This document shows, piece by piece, positions 1 to 12,800 of a stretch of 64,000 nucleotides of DNA (position 1 is the stretch's first letter; each line of letters starts with the position of its first letter). The stretch comes from Heliocidaris erythrogramma (lineage: Eukaryota; Echinodermata; Echinoidea; Camarodonta; Echinometridae): the NCBI GenBank assembly GCA_025617745.1, contig CM046871.1:35622722-35686721 (forward strand). Reading direction: 5' to 3'. The notes under the pieces were generated by a model. It ran no database searches. It was not told where the DNA came from and worked only from the letters and a program-made list of their open reading frames with translations. The position numbers and the translations under genes were made by a program.

Positions 1-248
1 AGGGGGAATCCTAACAATGCGGTTTATTCCGTCACAATAAAAATTGGGCGTTAAGGGGAATGATAACAATAGGCTGAGATAAAAGGATTCCCCCTATGGC
101 TAGGAATAGAGTTTTATATACATATATATGATATATATATATCATTTTCCTTGTTATTTGTCCCATCTAAACTCTAGTAGGACTGCAAACTTGATAGAAT
201 CATCAAGTATACCAAATGATGATGTTGGTAATGTGTAGCACAAAATAC

Positions 249-434
249 CTTGGACTTGCCCATAAGAAAACCAATGAGGAATAGGAGATCTCGGCCTTGT
301 TCACATATGATGTCATAAACCTCACCAGTCAAATCAAGTGACAATAACCGCAGTGTGCTTGACATTCCTAGGATGCGTAGATCAAAGAATATGTGTGAAA
401 GGGCCTCTCTCTGCTCAGCCTTATCTTCATTCAT
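249..434 (-). CDS. Possible first coding exon of an unidentified gene (partial)
   Basis: The minus strand has an open frame starting at an ATG at 434, read as M-N-E-D-K-A-E-Q and ending G-K-S-K at a consensus-like donor (AAG/GTATTT) whose last exon base is 249. An in-frame TAA lies about 30 nt upstream of the ATG, so this may be the first coding exon, with the rest beyond the left edge of the window. The translated 62 residues are leucine-rich and look like a folded helical protein rather than a repeat (segments such as FFDLRILGM and GRDLLFLIGFLM). The GRDLL-x6-FLM pattern weakly recalls the N-terminal region of TEDC1 (C14orf80, a centriole protein), but this is too weak to name. It lies 440 bp downstream of IFT80 on the same strand. 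Confidence 0.35.
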
Positions 435-546
435 CCCCTCTTGCCATTCATTTCCATGTTAAATGATCTATAGTTTGTTGCAGTTATTTCTTTCTTTTTT
501 TTGGTTAAAGATGGTTTACCGTCATGTATGAACATGGCTTTAACCC

Positions 547-552
547 TTTATT
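547..552 (-). terminator. Candidate poly(A) signal of IFT80
   Basis: AATAAA on the minus strand, 326 nt after the IFT80 stop and upstream of the next minus-strand ATG at 434. If used, the 3' UTR contains the MITE copy at 655-782. No transcript evidence is available. Confidence 0.35.
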
Positions 553-654
553 CACCATCGATAGAAACAATGGACAGCCACATCGTTTGGAGTATATTAT
601 ACATGTACATTGTACGTGTGTTAAAAGTTGACTGTGGCAGGCCACTGTTTGTTC

Positions 655-782
655 CTGGGGAGCGTTTCATCAAGCTTTTTGTCAGTGATTTTACTGACAA
701 ATTTGCTCTCAGCCAATCATATGCAAGGATTTCAGTAGCTTATAACAGTTGTCGGTAAAAATCACTGACAAAATGGTCCCCT
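655..782 (+). mobile_element. MITE, GGGGAGCGTTTCATC family, copy 1
   Basis: A short foldback element. The left end reads CTGGGGAGCGTTTCATCAAG. The core contains the family signature CTCAGCCAATC...GCAAGGATTTCAGTAGC, followed by the inverted CACTGACAAAATG and a degraded right end TCCCC. It lies in the presumed IFT80 3' UTR. Six more copies occur in the window, at 26681, 28720, 32829, 50258, 60355 and 61987. Confidence 0.8.
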
Positions 783-877
783 GTAGTAGACCAAAGCATA
801 AAGAGTTAAGAGTGAAGTTCCTTCTATGACCAGGGTCACAAGTTTCTTTCAAACTCTTGAGATTTCTTGAATGATGT

Positions 878-3801
878 CTATTTTCCTCCTCTCTCTTTCT
901 GATACTCCATCTCGATCTTGGCCTGGATGTTCTCCCAGTTTACCTCCACCTAAAGAAATACAAAGACAGAAAAGAAAATAATAATAATAATAGTATGTCA
1001 TGCTGTGACTCTCCTGGTGCTCCAAACTTACTACAACTGGCATAGCTGAGCTGCTCTAGGATAATGGGTAACCATCACACCTTGGTGGAGAGTGGCAAAT
1101 TTGGATTGTTTCGCAAATTGAGATTAGTGCTGGGCTGGGATTTGGACCCCTAACCTTTTGATTGCAATTCAAGTGAATGAACCACTACACCGTGACACCT
1201 CCAAGGAATTTAGCTCTGTAAACAATGGTAGAAAATCATTGTTCTTACAAAGTGGCTTTAGGTCCATGTTCTTCAAGCAGTCTATACATGGCTTAACACA
1301 GTTCCAAAGATTTATACAATATAAATATAAGTAGACTGATATCCACATTTCTGTGAGCAGTGCATGTGACCTACAATTCTTTATCATTTTGATGATACCA
1401 AAACTACAGTAATAATAATATTAATAGTGAAGATTTATTTATACCCTGCCATGTCTGTCAAATTTGACACTCCTGGTACTTTTGTGATATATACAGTGTA
1501 ATACAGTATACAGCATACACCAATTACAGTCAAACCTGCTTTCGTGACCACCTGTCTATAAAGACCACAATCATAAGCTCACCCCTTGTGAATATTGCAG
1601 GAATCGCTTGTTTGTTTCTTTCTTCTCAAAGCTATCCAGGAATTGCTGGCGATATGCAAGAACTGTGTCAACGTGTGTCTTGTACTTGACGGCCAACTCA
1701 AGGGCTCTGAAGAGGAGACATAGAAAGAAAAGAAAATGAGAAAATAGGACTTTAACTGGTGCTTGATGCAATTAATTTTAACATTCCCGGAAACATCCCT
1801 TGTTCCACTTGACATTAGTTGATAGTGTCTTTCATACACACATACTGTCCTGAGCATTTGCTTTATTTAATGATGATAATAATGGCCACTTACATAGTGC
1901 TCATATCCGTCACACAGTGACGCTCATGGCGCTTAGACATTTGATTTTGCTGTTAATAATGATAATAATATGTCTTTTTTACCCAGGGTAGCCTCATTAG
2001 TACTATTATTGTTTGTTGTTTTTTTTTTGACAAGGTACTCATTTACTTCACCTGGGTGGAGAGTGGCAAATGTAGATTACTTCTCTTGTTTCTTTCCCAT
2101 TTTTGTGCAGCTATATTGGAGCTTTTTACACTTAAAGTGTTTTCCATTTCTGCTTACCTATCCCAGTTATAGAGTTCAATGTTCACGAGGATGGCTCTGA
2201 AGGTCAGGTTAGCCTGAAGGACGATATCTTTGGCATCTTGAGGGTTACAACAGCACAGTGCCATCTCTGCATTGTGTACATTCCTCAAAATTTCAAAACT
2301 GAAATTTGATCTCAGCAATGGTTATGTTTCTTCCAATTTTTTTTTTGGAGCTCCTTTTGAGCTTTCTCTGATTTAAATTTCTCTGCACACCTCTTTCTTA
2401 CCTATCCCAGTTATAGAGTTCAACGTTCATGAGGATGGCTCTGAAGGTCAGGTTAGCCTGGAGGAGGATACCTTCGGCATCCTGGGAATTGCCACAGAAC
2501 AGTGCCATCTCTGCATTGCGCACATCCTTCAAAGGCAACTCCTTGATGTGCTGGATGTACTGCACTTTGTCAACCTGACACAAAGAGCAAAGGTCATGAT
2601 AGTTAAGGTTTGGGGTATCTATTAAAAGTGCTCCGACATATGCTCCAGGAGTATTTCGTCAAAGACATAAGGTTGGTGTTAGGGTTGTGATAGGGGTTTA
2701 GGTGAGGTTTACGGTTACGGTTAGGGACAGTGTTTGATCCAGGGTTATATTTGAGTATTAGTGTAAGCAATGAATGTGGAACAACTGTTGCCGGAGCATG
2801 TCATGTACGACCCTATCAAAACCTCAAATGCTATTGAAGCAAGTATTTATACATGAAAAGCTAGGTAACAAGAAACTACATGTATAAACTAGCAATTGTT
2901 AATGAGATACTATTCTTCTGCAACTCCTGCAGCATTTAATGGACTATTGTCATGAACGCAAAAGATCATAAGACACAAAGGAAACTGGTTGTTTTCCAGT
3001 TTCCTTTTTTTTCCTCTCTAACATCTGTGTCTGTACATCCACACATTGAAGCTCACAGTTCATCTTTTATTAATAACAATGATAATAATAATGGTGCCTT
3101 CTTGTATAGCGCTCAAGTCTGTCACATCCTGACACTCATGGCCCTCCAACATTATTATCCCGGTCATAGCTGACCAACATTCACAAAAGACTGAAAGATT
3201 TGGTTAACATTTTGCAAAATGTGATAACAAAGTCACAAGGATTTTTTCTATCTCATAAATGTACTTTGTGCAATGGATATGAAACTCAATCCTATAATTT
3301 GAAATTTTAATGTCTTTCAGACTTACAGCATCGAGGGCAGCATATGCAATCTCAGCCGTGCCAAGCTCTTTGTCGTAGGCAGCCATGGTTGCCAGGCAAC
3401 TCCACAAAGCATTATCCTGATTGGTAAGGAAGAGAGAATTAAAAGCAATGAATAACGGATTGTCTGGCTCATTTCTTGAATTAATGATTAGATACATATT
3501 GTTTATGATGGCCAGGTACCGTAATGAATATTAGCATGTTGAGGTAGGTCGGCCGACATACATAATTTCCAAAGTTCCAAATGATTAAATTTTACAACAT
3601 TTTACTATAATATGAATACATTATACTTCCTTATTTTTCCTTCTTGTGGCTGAATAGACAATGTATAATCATTATCGTCATCATTATTACCAAAACCACA
3701 AACATCACCATCACCATCATCATCATCATCTTCACCATCATCATCATCATCATCAACATCATCATCATCAACATCATCATCTTCATCACCATCATCATCA
3801 C

Positions 3802-3870
<69 letters not shown>

Positions 3871-6800
3871 AATCACCATCATCGTCATCATCATCATAAT
3901 TATCACTATCATCTCACCTTCACAAATCTGCAGAGCCTGACTGCATCCTCCCATCTCTTGCTTCCTACCAGCTCATGCATCATGGCAGGGTAGGGGGACA
4001 CGGTCGTCCCTATCAGAGCTCCATCTGCCCTCCTAATGGTCACATGGGTTCCAATGAAATCTACTATCGTTGGATTCTTACCAAAGTCACTATAAATTGA
4101 AGACAAGGGTAAAACTTATTTGCTTTCTTGAACAATTTTTGCTTGAAATATTGTTCACTACCATGACAATGGTAAACTTTAATTGAAACTTGAATTCTGA
4201 ATTACATTTTTGTGGGATAGATAGAAAAAGAATCAGAGAGTATAAGAAAGCTATGAGAGTGTCAGAAAAGGAGCAAGTGAATGGATGGACACAAGAAAGC
4301 TAATCACAGAGAGAATGAGAGAGAAAATACTCATAAAGAGAAGAGAGAGAGGGGAACAGATAAATAGAAAAAAGAGCATGCAGAGAGAGAGAGAGATATG
4401 AAAGAAAGATGTTAGCGATATACAACAATAATGAAAGAAATTTGGTCACACGAGTAACATATTTTCTGAAGATGCAAGTGTTGAATAATTATAACTCCTG
4501 CTTTAGCAGATATCTATAGCAAACACACAAGACAGAGATAGGAGAGGTTTACAATAACATATTAGCATATATACAACATACACACTGCTTTCCTAAGTTT
4601 GCCCTTACCTAGCATCCTTCACATATAAAGGTAGTTGATCTTTGTCCACGTAGACAGCATTGGGGTAGTACCAAATGGTGAATTTACCGTCCTGGAGCGC
4701 CGCCAAAACATTGGTTGTATCGTTCCATGCAAAGCTTGTTACCATGTTACCTATAAAGAAGTGTCAGGACATTGGTATAATAGGAAATGTAGCTTTTAAG
4801 TTTTCACTTCATATAACATAATACATGTGTTGATCACGGTCATGTATTTTATGACAGTTTGTTTCTATTACCAAAATAATGTGAGTTCAGAAACATTCAT
4901 CTTATGAGATATTCATTATTAACAAATTGCAACGAAAAATCATGAGAACCTGATGAATAAAATAAGAGATAAGGATGTGATTTCAGGAAATGCATTCATT
5001 AAAAAAGAAAAATTATATAGATAAGGTTATTTTCTGCTAATACAAGTATGTAAATTCAAAAATAAAGTAAATCTATCTTATTATCCCTATAATTTATCAA
5101 CACTGCATTACTCTTAATAATTATTTCCTTATTAACCCTTCAGATACTACCATTACACTGTACATAGACCTGCAGTGACATGTATTGGAAGATAAACATG
5201 ATAATTATATTGAATGGGTTAAACATATCCAGCAATGCTTAGGGTAGAATGATGATATGCCTTCAGAACCACTGTTAGTACATTTAAAAGGTAATGTATC
5301 ATTAAACCGAAGAAACCCCAGCTGAAACTTTTACCTAGCTTGATGATCTTGGAAGGTTTGCCGAAGTTGCGGACAGTAGCGAGGTAGAGGTCTCTGTTCT
5401 TGTCCACTATGGCCAGGTGTCGGTCAGCGGCTGGACCTTGCTGGTCTAAGGCTATCTCCATTACCTCCAGCTGACAAAAACAAATATTATTACTGTATCT
5501 CTTGATTACTAATAATAATGAAGTGGAATAATGTGGAAACATCCACATAAAAAAATCCTTTCAGAGCAGAGCCGTTTCAGGACTCTTATTCTTTAGAAAT
5601 AGAAAATATGTATTAAAATAATTAGATATGATTGGATAACACATAATCAGCAAAATACGGCGTCCATGAATATATAATTTATATTTCATCCTGCAATATT
5701 TATAGGTTTCTCAGCTAAAGGTATAAGCTTACAATAGGAATTATTCATGGTCTGTGAACTATTCATGTCCTGAAATGGCAGATCTTTAGGAATGCTACCC
5801 TGACATGTCCTACCTTATGAGCTAGAGGTTTGCTTTCTAATGGTTTGCCAGTGTTAGCCTCAAAGGCTAATGGCATAGTATTTTTAGACTACATACTGAC
5901 ATATGACCTACCTTATGAGCTAGAGGTTTGCTCTCCAATGGCTTGCCAGTGTTAGCCTCAAAGAGATGGACTAGCTTCTCATCCGTCTTGTCTCTGATAG
6001 CTATGGTGTCTGCACTGATGGACAAGGTCAATGAACTCAGGGTGTCTGGCCGCATCCCGGCAAACTTGGGCGACGAGATGAGACGACCCTTCATGATTAG
6101 AGAGGAATTAGTCAAAGTAATGTTAGGTAATTCAAAGATAATATTAAGTAAAGAAAATAAGTGTTGAAAAATCAATCTCAAAAGTGATGGAAAGCAAGGT
6201 TATATGAATGCTTACAAATTAAAATTACTACTGCAGTCACAACGATATCTATGGTTTTACATATTTGTAGCGCAGTACAAATATAATTCTTATCATTCTT
6301 ATTGTGAAGGAACATTAATTACTCTGCACTAAAAACATGGATGATTTTTCTGGGAAATGTCACAAATGTTTTTTCTTACATTTTATTTATTATTTATATT
6401 ATGGAATTATTATGTAAATTTTGCAGACCTAATAAGTTTTGTGTTGTAACTGAGCGAGACTTAAACGTACATTCGACCAATATATGAAATGAAACAAGTT
6501 GAATGAAAGGCAAACAAACTGAAATATATATTTAAAGTAGTTTAATGACTATGTCACAATGTTGAATAGAATCTCTAGTGTCATGTGCAATGATCTATAG
6601 AAAGTCATTTTCACCCCCTTAAAGTTTTTTTTATAATACAGTTTCCCCACCTATGGCTTTGATGTAAATGAAAATGCAGGTATTTATTTTTGCGGCATAG
6701 ATCGTATCACAAATCGCTTTCTCATGAATCAATGTTAACAGAATGAATCATCAATATCATCGGTAATTAAAATCTTAACTATTTATTTCCACATAGTTGA

Positions 6801-9800
6801 CATTGCACCATACCTCATATGTATATAGATGAAGTCCTGCAGCATCTACGATTCCAAAGTGCCTGGGTACAAATAAAAACAATATGAATATTTGAATTTC
6901 AGTCAGGATCAGACTCTTGGTTTGACAGTAGATTTTTTATTCCTAACAGTGCTAAAAAGTATCAATTTACCTACCATGATTTGATTATAGAATGTCTTAT
7001 TTCTTGATATTTTTTGGCTTAAAAAGTTGGTTCTTGCTTCAAATGCTGATAATTGTTCAGCAATGTTGGGCTGGTATCATAAATATGTAAAGCTTATTGT
7101 AAGTTTATATGTGTGTAAAGCCAGCTCTGTGTAAAGCTCTCTGGCGCCCTCTCCTGATCAGATCTTACATGCAGGGATTTGATAGACAATATGGCTGCCC
7201 TCGTTATACGGAAAATTAAATAACCAAGATATTACAGCACCACTCTAAAGAATCTGCTGAGTTCAGTAGTAATTGAGCAGTACATGCTCAGTATCCTGTT
7301 GAATGATGAATTCTCTCATTACAATAGGCTTAAAGATAAAGTTGAGTTCTGGTCATGCGATAACATTGTGAAAGAAACTGTCTCAAAACAATCGGGAAAG
7401 GTTGATCATGTCTACATAAGAATTGGTGTATACTGGGAGGTTTTCGAATCATCAAAATGATGAGAAATTGACACAAACTTGCTGAAAAGCATTTGCACAG
7501 CACACATAAATGGATATATGGGACTGCACGCACAAGTGGCATGAATGTTCAGGCCAAACACTTCAGCTATTTCTCGTCATTTTACAAATATGAGGGCATT
7601 TGAAGATTAATCATTTCCAGGGGACATTTCTACTATGAAGTTCTTAAAAACTGGCATGAATGGAATGAGAAAGCTCACAAACTATTTTTCACCTTTCCCA
7701 AAGCTCATTCTTCTCTTTAATGTAAAGTCTTCCTGATTGAGGTCCTGGAAATTCATATCAATAATTTAATCAAAATTGCAGGGTACTTTAATCTTGTGGT
7801 CAGAGAAAAATCTGAATTGGCTACAAGAATAATGGCAGTGATGCCAGAAAGAACCACTAGTTGAAGGTCATATCAAGAGAATTGTTATTTTTTGAAGAAA
7901 TACATGGATTAAGCCTGAGTCATATCGAATATTTCATAATCCGGGATTCGACGGCTTTGATTCGATCGAATACCGGTGCATCGATAAATGATGGCCGGTA
8001 AAAACAGAGTTGCACGCAGTGCATGCACCGGTGACCGGTCCGCTGGCATCGCGGGCATATGTATGGGCTCTCGCTGCTCGACATTAACGATAGCCCGCTA
8101 GCCAATGGCTAGTAAAAATCACAGCGGACGAGCCAAAATCTTAAGTTTCTAGTCCGTATGGCTAGCCAAAATATCACTCTAGTGTCGCACGAAGCGATGC
8201 TCATTGTCGACACACCCGACAATGATTCAAATTCAAAGAATTAATAATCTTACTTTGTCTTTGGAGAGCTGAATGGAACACGTTTGTTCAATGCAAAATA
8301 AAAAAAAAATACAAAATAAACTTTTCGTTGCTCGACTTCAATGCATTCAGCTTCAGATATGGATCATTCAGAAGTAATTGCCAATTTGATGAGAGTGTGA
8401 TATTAGTTATTGCGAATTAAGTAGGAACACTCGTACTCATGCCCGTATTTATCATGTTCAATTATACAATTGTCAAATTGACAATGCAGAGAGAGTGCAA
8501 GAATATTATCGTAAACTTCAGTTCGTAACGACAAAACGATTTTTCCATAGAGAAAGCACAGGTAAAGCGCGACGTCCTCCGCGAGCGAATTAGCGAAAGT
8601 TAGCCAACAGTTTGAACTTTGAAGTCGCCTTCACGTTCTCTGCTAGTATATATGCTGTACGTTACGGAGTTTCTTTTTTTATTTGCTTTTTTCATGGTGG
8701 CTACAGTAGTCAAAAATCTTGCGGACTACAAATCGATGCACCGGATTTGCCAAAACGAATTCGGGATTCGATGTCTTCGATCGAACACCGGCTAACTGAT
8801 CGATTCGACTCAGGCTTAACATGGATATGCTTAAATATTTGTTTTAATTGCTTATGATACATGGGGCATCCCTGAAAGTGAATTAGCTTGGACAGATTAT
8901 ATTTCTACACGGGTCCAGTGACTTACTTCTCAGCTAACACAATGAGTGTGACAGTGCCCTCCTTGAGGTCAAAGATCATTGGAGTGTTCCAATTCTTGGT
9001 GCTGGGGTGGAGAAAAAAATATTGATTCGATTGAGAAAAACATCAAATTTCAGTTTCATATCGAAACAATGATATAATCGTAACTCAAACACAAAACTCA
9101 GATTATTAATTTTCACTGGTGCTTCCTCCAATAATTAATTTCATTTATGTGAAAGATTGGTTAAATTGAATCAAACATTCCTTTTTTAATCAGCACAGAT
9201 GATTTAATACCATTGGTATGGTAAGCTTGAATTGTGTAGACTCCTATGTGATAGACTTATTGGCCCGAATTCACAAAGGAGGTTTAAACCTAAACCATGG
9301 TTTAGCGTACTGAAATAGGCTTAAATAAGCGCACATTGCCCATGCGCGCGCTCAAAGAAAATATATGATTGGATCAGTTTAGGTTTAAACCTAAACCATG
9401 GTAAGCGTACTGAAATAGGCTTAAATAAGCGCACATTGCCCATGCGCGCGCTCAAAGAAAATATATGATTGGATCAGATTCCGTGCGCACGTACGCTTAA
9501 AAACCCCAGGTGGGGGTTTAAACCATGGTTTAAACCAAACCTCCTTTGTAAATTTGGGCAATTGTTTTCAATCAACTAGGAAATAGTATACACCTGAACT
9601 GTCTCTGTCATAAAGGGAATGAATTCTATATAAATTCCATGTTGATGATCTTGCCTAGTTGACTGAAAACAATGGCCCGAATTCAGAAAGGTAATAGATT
9701 TGTACCATGGTTTATGCAAATGTTGTGGTATAAGTGCGCTTGATTTCGCGCGTACACTTAGAAAGATCCAATAATGAACGCGCGTGATTAGCAAAGTGTG

Positions 9801-12800
9801 CAAATTTCATGCTAAATTCACGCATAGTTTATTTCAATTAATTTACATAAACCATGGTCTAAACCATGGCAACTAGCGTGAAATTTGTGCACTTTGCTTA
9901 TCACTGGCATTCATTATTGGATCTTTTTAAGTGTACACACAACTTATACCACAAAATCTACATAAAGCATGGTACAAATCTATTACCACCTTTGTGAATT
10001 CGGGCCAATATGTCTACCACATAGGAGTCTATCACTAAGTACCAATGGCATTAAAATCATCTGTACTGATGAAAAAGAGAACATTTGATGCACTTTGACC
10101 AATCTTTAAAAGAATCAGTGCTTTTAATGATCATATACATGACTTAATTAATATCGGAATGATTATATAGTCAGTCTGATTCCTAATGAGATCCAATAGC
10201 TAATAAACAGATTCAAGCCTTGTTAACATACTGCACAGTAAACCACATCTACACACTGTCAAAAAAATAAAATGACATCGGCCTATTGCACTTCACTTTT
10301 CTGAATCTTGTTCACACAGATAACATTCAGCTACCTTTCTCACCTCCATCTGCCATTCATTTATAGTCAGATGTTTTATTTTGCAATGACATATTTTTTT
10401 TGCATCATGTGTAAATGAGGCATTAATTTACCACATTGTAATTAGAAGTAACTAATATATATAATGATGCAGATATCTGTAAATACATACCTGTAAACAT
10501 AGCACTGTGAAGCAGTTGCAACCACCAGATGTTCGTAGGACAGGGCTGTCTTGATGATGCGGTCTCGGAATTCTAGCTTCTCCTTAGCATCATTCGTCAC
10601 GTTGCGAACACTGATAGACTTATTAGATGTCACAACAACCTCAAAGTTCTTCCATTCTAAACGCCTGAATGACAAAGCAAAATGAATTGTTCATTAACTG
10701 ACTGGTTTTACTGATTCTTACTACTAAGAAAACAACTTGATGTGTGTAAGTATCTTTGTAGTTAAAGGCATTCGGTAACTTTGTGGAGGCTTGATTCAAT
10801 AAATGGTTGAATTTGGATATCTGTCTTGTATAATGATGTTCAGAAGGATAAATAAATAGCCAGGCATAGAAAGGTTTTCAAATGTATAATGCTATTATTA
10901 AGATATCTATGACTGAATACTCCCATTTACGAAAGTGTATGGCCATACGCTTTAGTCTAACACCGAGTCTTTGGGGGAAAATGAGTCTGGCAATTCCGGT
11001 CACTTGCATTTGTTTACTTTTGTGAAGGATAATATGAGTTTGAAGTGCTTTTTTCCCCCCTGGGCTTCATTTTTACACCATATTACATACAATGATGTCA
11101 TGTAAGACCAGGCAGCTCAGATTTCATCAAGCCTCTACGAAGTTACCAAATCACTTTAAGAAACCTAGCACTGCTTGGGTATTAATAACTTTAGGGTCTT
11201 CAGGAAGAACAGTATTACTGCTGATAAGGCTTCCCTTCGTAAATATGATTATTATTGTTATTATACATGAATATAACAGTGGACTTACAGATTCAAGTCT
11301 TACCTGAGGGACTTGGCAAATTGAGGATTAAATACCTTACCAAATTCTTGGCAGTGCTTGGCCAATAGTGAAAAAACATTCATGTTGGCGATAGTGGAAA
11401 GGTGATACTGGTCCTGACAGCTGATCCAAACACTTTAGGGTTATCAAAGTTTTAAAATATCAAAGACTTTTGACATTCTGTATATCTATAGAGAAAACTG
11501 GGTTCTGCAAGACATGCCCTAGCAATATCAATTACCTACACTTAGCAAATCAGCCATGGACCAAACACTACACCTGACCCTAAACCTAAAACCACATTGC
11601 TCACCTTACCCTACGCTATTTATTTTACAAAATGAAGCCTGGAACAAATAATAATAATAATAATAATACATAACATTTATGTTGCGCTTAATACAATGTT
11701 TCTAAGCGCCGAAGTAGTATTATTACCCTGGCTTTAGCCCAGCTGCCCTATAAGGCGCTGAAAGCATTCAAGGAATAAATTCCTACCAGGTATCCATTTG
11801 CTACACCTGGGTGGAGAGTGGCAAATGTAGATTAATGTCTTGCCAAAGGACGTTAGTGCCACAGCGGGACTCCAACAGTGAACCATGAGATCCACAGTCC
11901 AGTGACGTATCCACTACACCACGACACCTCTACAAATATCTCTGGAGTAAATGTCAGGGTCCTGTTTCATAAAACTTGTTGTCAGTAACAACTGCCACAA
12001 CAAATTTGCTCTCAGCCAGTCAGATGCAAGGATTTCAGTAGCTTATAACTATCATAACTTGTTACAAGTTTTATGAAATGGGACCCAGGTAACCGAAGAC
12101 CAACCTTTCAATGACATGTGAGAAGATCACATGTCCGTTGCCACAAGCCCCTGCTACCTGTGTACCATCACCACTCCATGCTATGTGAAAGATACTACCA
12201 GTGTTGGGTTTCTCAAGGGCATACGACCACTGCAAGAGAACAGAAATCATAGCAAATTTTATATCCATTTCTTTAAATTCACATTCAGGGAAAATATCAA
12301 TACATTTCGTCTTTAATAAAAAATTAGCAATTTAAAGCCTGTTTATTTAATTGGTAACAATTGAAACGACTGGAATGAAACATGTTAAATATAATCATAA
12401 TGTACAAATAGATATAGGCCTATGGGCCAAATATTTTGATATTCCGTTCAAGAACTTCTACTCAAGGCTATATTGCTCAATGGGCTATGCCTAGCTTACC
12501 CCCAATAGGCCACTACTATTAAAAAAATCCTTATGTGTTTTTGATTGGTTGAAAGTCAAGTTGCTTACGATTTCTCAGCAAGATATTTACATGAGAGGCC
12601 CCTTGGTATGCCACTTAACCCATTCCATATGGAAACCAGGGGGGCATTTCATAAAGCTGTTCGTAAACTTAGGCATGACTTTACGAACGACTTGAATATG
12701 AAGTGCCAGATAGGATGCCCAAAGTTTTCCCTGATGTTTTAACATGTTCTAAGTGTGACTGTATTTCCAATAACCTCAATTAAATTATGGCAAAAAATGT

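Noticed and set aside
2158-2574. Mutually exclusive exon pair in IFT80
   Set aside because: The second copy lacks the 5' third of the exon, and the available AG acceptors give a stop or the wrong phase after the preceding exon.
3387-3400. RFX X-box motif GGTTGCCAGGCAAC, typical of ciliary promoters
   Set aside because: It lies inside a coding exon of IFT80, far from the start, so it is probably a chance match.
3631-3993. Histidine- and methionine-rich open frames of about 100 codons
   Set aside because: They are translations of a CAT/ATG microsatellite on both strands; there are no non-repeat coding features.
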